The notes beneath the pieces are model-generated. The model saw nothing but the letters and a program-made list of their open reading frames with translations, made no database searches and was not told the DNA's origin. The translations under genes were made by a program, and so were the position numbers. Shown piece by piece: positions 61,920 through 64,000 of a DNA stretch of 64,000 nucleotides; position 1 is the stretch's first letter; the number at the start of each line of letters is the position of its first letter. Source of the stretch: CAWEWH01 sp963812775 (lineage in GTDB: Bacteria > Pseudomonadota > Alphaproteobacteria > Rhizobiales > Beijerinckiaceae); NCBI GenBank assembly GCA_963812775.1, contig CAWEWH010000001.1, positions 372,001-436,000 of the forward strand, given 5' to 3'.

Positions 61920-64000
61920 TCAGACGGGCATCAGGGATCCGGCGGCCTGGCGCCTGCGGAGCTGCGCCCGGCGCTGCGCGGCGCGATCCAGGCCCTTCTG
62001 GACGGCGTCGTCCATGCCGTCAGCATCCGACTTCAGGTACCGCGCCAGTGCCGCGATCGTTGGGTAGGCGGAACATGTCGACGATGGCCACCTCTCGCCC
62101 CAGCGTTTGCTTCAACTGCCGTTGCACTTGAACGATCAGAAGCGAGTGGCCGCCAAGATCAAAGAAATTGTCAGAGGTGCCGACGCTGGATAGGCCCAAT
62201 AACTTGCACCAAATGCCAGCGATGATGTTCTCCAGGTCGCTTCGCGCCGGCCCATCTTCCGAGTTCGCCGCGCGGGGCTCGGGAAGCGCCTTGCGGTCGA
62301 GCTTGCCATTCGGCGTCAAGGGCATTGCCGGAAGCTCGACGATGGTCGCTGGCACCATGACGTCCGGCAGTTCACCCGCGAGCTCTTCGCGTATCTTGGC
62401 CACGTCGAGCGTCAGCCCGGCAACGGCCGTGACATAGGCGACGAGCCGTTTGTCGCCGAGCCCGTCCTCGCGAGCGACGACCGCGCAATCCTTGACTCCC
62501 TTCTGCTGCCCAAGCGCCGCTTCTATTTCGCCGAGCTCGATCCGATGTCCCCTGATTTTGACTTGATGATCAATGCGGCCGAGGAATTCGAGCTCGCCGC
62601 TCGAATGACGCCTGACCAGATCACCCGTGCGATAAAGGCGTCCGCGACCGCTGAACGGATTCGGTACAAAGCGCTCCGCCGTCAGCTCCGGTCGGTTGTG
62701 ATACCCCACCGTGACGCCGTCGCCGCCGATATAGAGCTCACCTGGAACAAAGTTCGGGCACTCCCGGCCATCGCGGGTCAACACATGGAAGGTCGTGTTG
62801 GCAATCGGATCCCCGAGGGGCACGAAATCACTCACGGCACTGAGATCGTGTGTCGACGACCAGATGGTCGTTTCGGTCGGGCCGTACATGTTCATCAATT
62901 TGCCAGGCACGATGGCGCGCAGATCGCGGGCCAGCGACAGCGGCATGGCCTCGCCGCCCACCAAGAGCGCGCGCAATTGCGAAAGCGCCGTGCGCCCCGC
63001 CGCATCCGCGACCAGCATCGAAGCCATGGAAGGCGTGCATTGCAGGTAGGCGGCCTTATGGACGAGGATATTGTCAGGGACCGAGGCTTGATGCTCAGGA
63101 GCCGCCATGGACCTCACAAGCTCCATCAATTCCTTCAAGCGCGGCAGCGCCTTAAGCGCGAGCTCCGTCGGGATCCCGAAATCGATGAGACACGCAATCT
63201 CGTCGATGCCTGATCTGTCTAAGCTTGGCGATCAGCGGCAGGCAGGATGCAGGGGTACCGAATAGGCCGCTCGTCCCGTAATAGCGGCTGAATGCGTGAT
63301 CCATAAGCGCATCCATCTCCTCGGCGGAGAGCGCCTTCTCGTCAAACATCGCAGCCGCCCCCTCTCCGGAGCCGCCCGCGCGTTGCACGAATGTCGGAAA
63401 GGTCCAAGCCGCCTGCTTGATCAGATCGACAGAAGAGCGGAGGTATTGCTTCAGCGGCTCGCGAACGATCTCACGGGTCGAGGCCTCGTCCTCGCCAATG
63501 AAGGTGTGCAACATCAAGGTGACCTGGCCCTGGCCGGGATGGCCGGCGGCACGCCATGCCTCGCGATATTGTTTGATCTTCTCGCCCACCTCCTCCACTT
63601 TTTGGCCAAGCAGATGGGTCAGCAAATTGCAGCCGAGCTGCCCTGCTTGCTTGAACGTCTCAGGATTGCCCGCGGCCGTGAGCCAGATCGGCAGCTCCTT
63701 TTGGATGGGCCGTGGCAACGTGCCGATCTCGACCTGCTTTCCGGTCGGAGTCGTGAATGGCAGCTTTTCTCCCCGCCACAAGCGCCTGACGGTGTCGACG
63801 CTTTCGATCATGATTTCCTTGCGCCGCTCGAACCGATCCGGCGCCAGCACGAAGTCCTGTGGCTGCCAGCCCGATGCAAAGGAGACGCCGACCCGTCCCC
63901 CCGAAATGTTGTCGACCATCGACCAGTCCTCTGCGAGCCGCAGGGGATGGTGGAGCGGCACCACGGAACTCCCGGCGCGGATGCGAACCCGCTTGGTGCA
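61920..64000 (-). CDS. NRPS with luciferase-like monooxygenase embedded in the adenylation domain (partial), two frameshifts
   Basis: The 5' end lies beyond the window. From the edge inward: a luciferase-like monooxygenase domain of the MupA/Atu3671 type (VPLHHPLRLAEDWSMVDN, GRVGVSFASGWQPQDFVLAP, to about 63170); then the rest of an adenylation domain (LQCTPSMASML, LLVGGEAMP, NMYGPTETT near 62890, YRTGDLVRRH, GRIDHQVKIRGHRIELGEIE, NGKLDRKALP); then a carrier domain with DNFFDLGGHSL near 62160. Frames shift near 63205 (one extra A) and 62090 (one extra C). After correction the protein ends RRRQAAGSLMPV with stop 61920-61922. Confidence 0.85.

Noticed and set aside
1..64000. CRISPR array
   Set aside because: No regularly spaced direct repeats with unique spacers were seen anywhere; the repeats present are palindromic and dispersed.
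34959..64000. Duplicate of the tRNA-Leu 3' end marking attR
   Set aside because: I looked for the T-arm and acceptor sequence downstream and did not find a copy by eye; a computed search could still find a short or imperfect one.

Overview
The window is high-GC alphaproteobacterial DNA, most likely from the Hyphomicrobiales (Bradyrhizobium or Xanthobacteraceae-like). The pointers are the small marker families DUF1127, DUF3126 and DUF6949-like, tandem bacterial transglutaminase-like cysteine peptidases, a GcvA-type LysR regulator divergent from DUF1127, and dispersed palindromic repeats of the kind common in that order. This assignment is inference from family content; no taxonomic marker such as rRNA is present.

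Layout. (1) 1-34.9 kb is chromosomal backbone of mostly single genes: patatin, CBS, rhomboid, PAS, PilZ and thioesterase proteins, two BTLCP peptidases, gamma carbonic anhydrase, cysE, an ABC exporter, an ArgH-like lyase, an FAD monooxygenase, msrA/msrB, a K+ channel-like protein, VOC and beta-hydroxyacid dehydrogenase genes, a MarR regulator, two luciferase-like monooxygenases and a B12-binding radical SAM enzyme. Between 16.0 and 21.95 kb there are several palindromic repeats and an unexplained non-coding block headed by a LexA-type box and a promoter. (2) A tRNA-Leu(UAA) at 34959-35045 is followed by a lower-GC phage-like remnant to about 41.2 kb (ParB/degenerate methyltransferase, DUF5681, HTH repressor, PD-(D/E)XK nuclease, ERF annealing protein, HNH nuclease) with no integrase in view. 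(3) 41.9-55.5 kb is a surface-polysaccharide region: FkbM methyltransferase, polyprenyl glycosylphosphotransferase, ManC, a 4'-phosphopantetheinyl transferase, a LuxR-type regulator, then a tightly overlapping seven-gene operon (GT-C membrane transferase, GtrB-like GT2, FAD oxidoreductase, epimerase, sugar isomerase, SMR-type transporter, second GT2). (4) 55.6-64.0 kb, on the minus strand, holds a hybrid NRPS-PKS line running off the right edge: an adenylation domain split by a luciferase-like monooxygenase domain, a carrier domain, then KS-AT-KR-DH-ACP-TE.

How the genes work together. The PPTase at 46.5 kb is the obvious candidate to prime the carrier domains of the NRPS-PKS. ManC, the glycosylphosphotransferase and the convergent operon look like nucleotide-sugar supply, initiation and lipid-linked sugar decoration of a surface glycan. 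The two halves meet convergently at 55.54/55.62 kb.

A caution for all interpretation: at least nine genes are split between frames, and at every junction that could be reconstructed the break is repaired by removing bases, never by adding them. This bias points to sequencing or assembly insertions more than to real decay, so genes marked as frameshifted may be intact in the organism.
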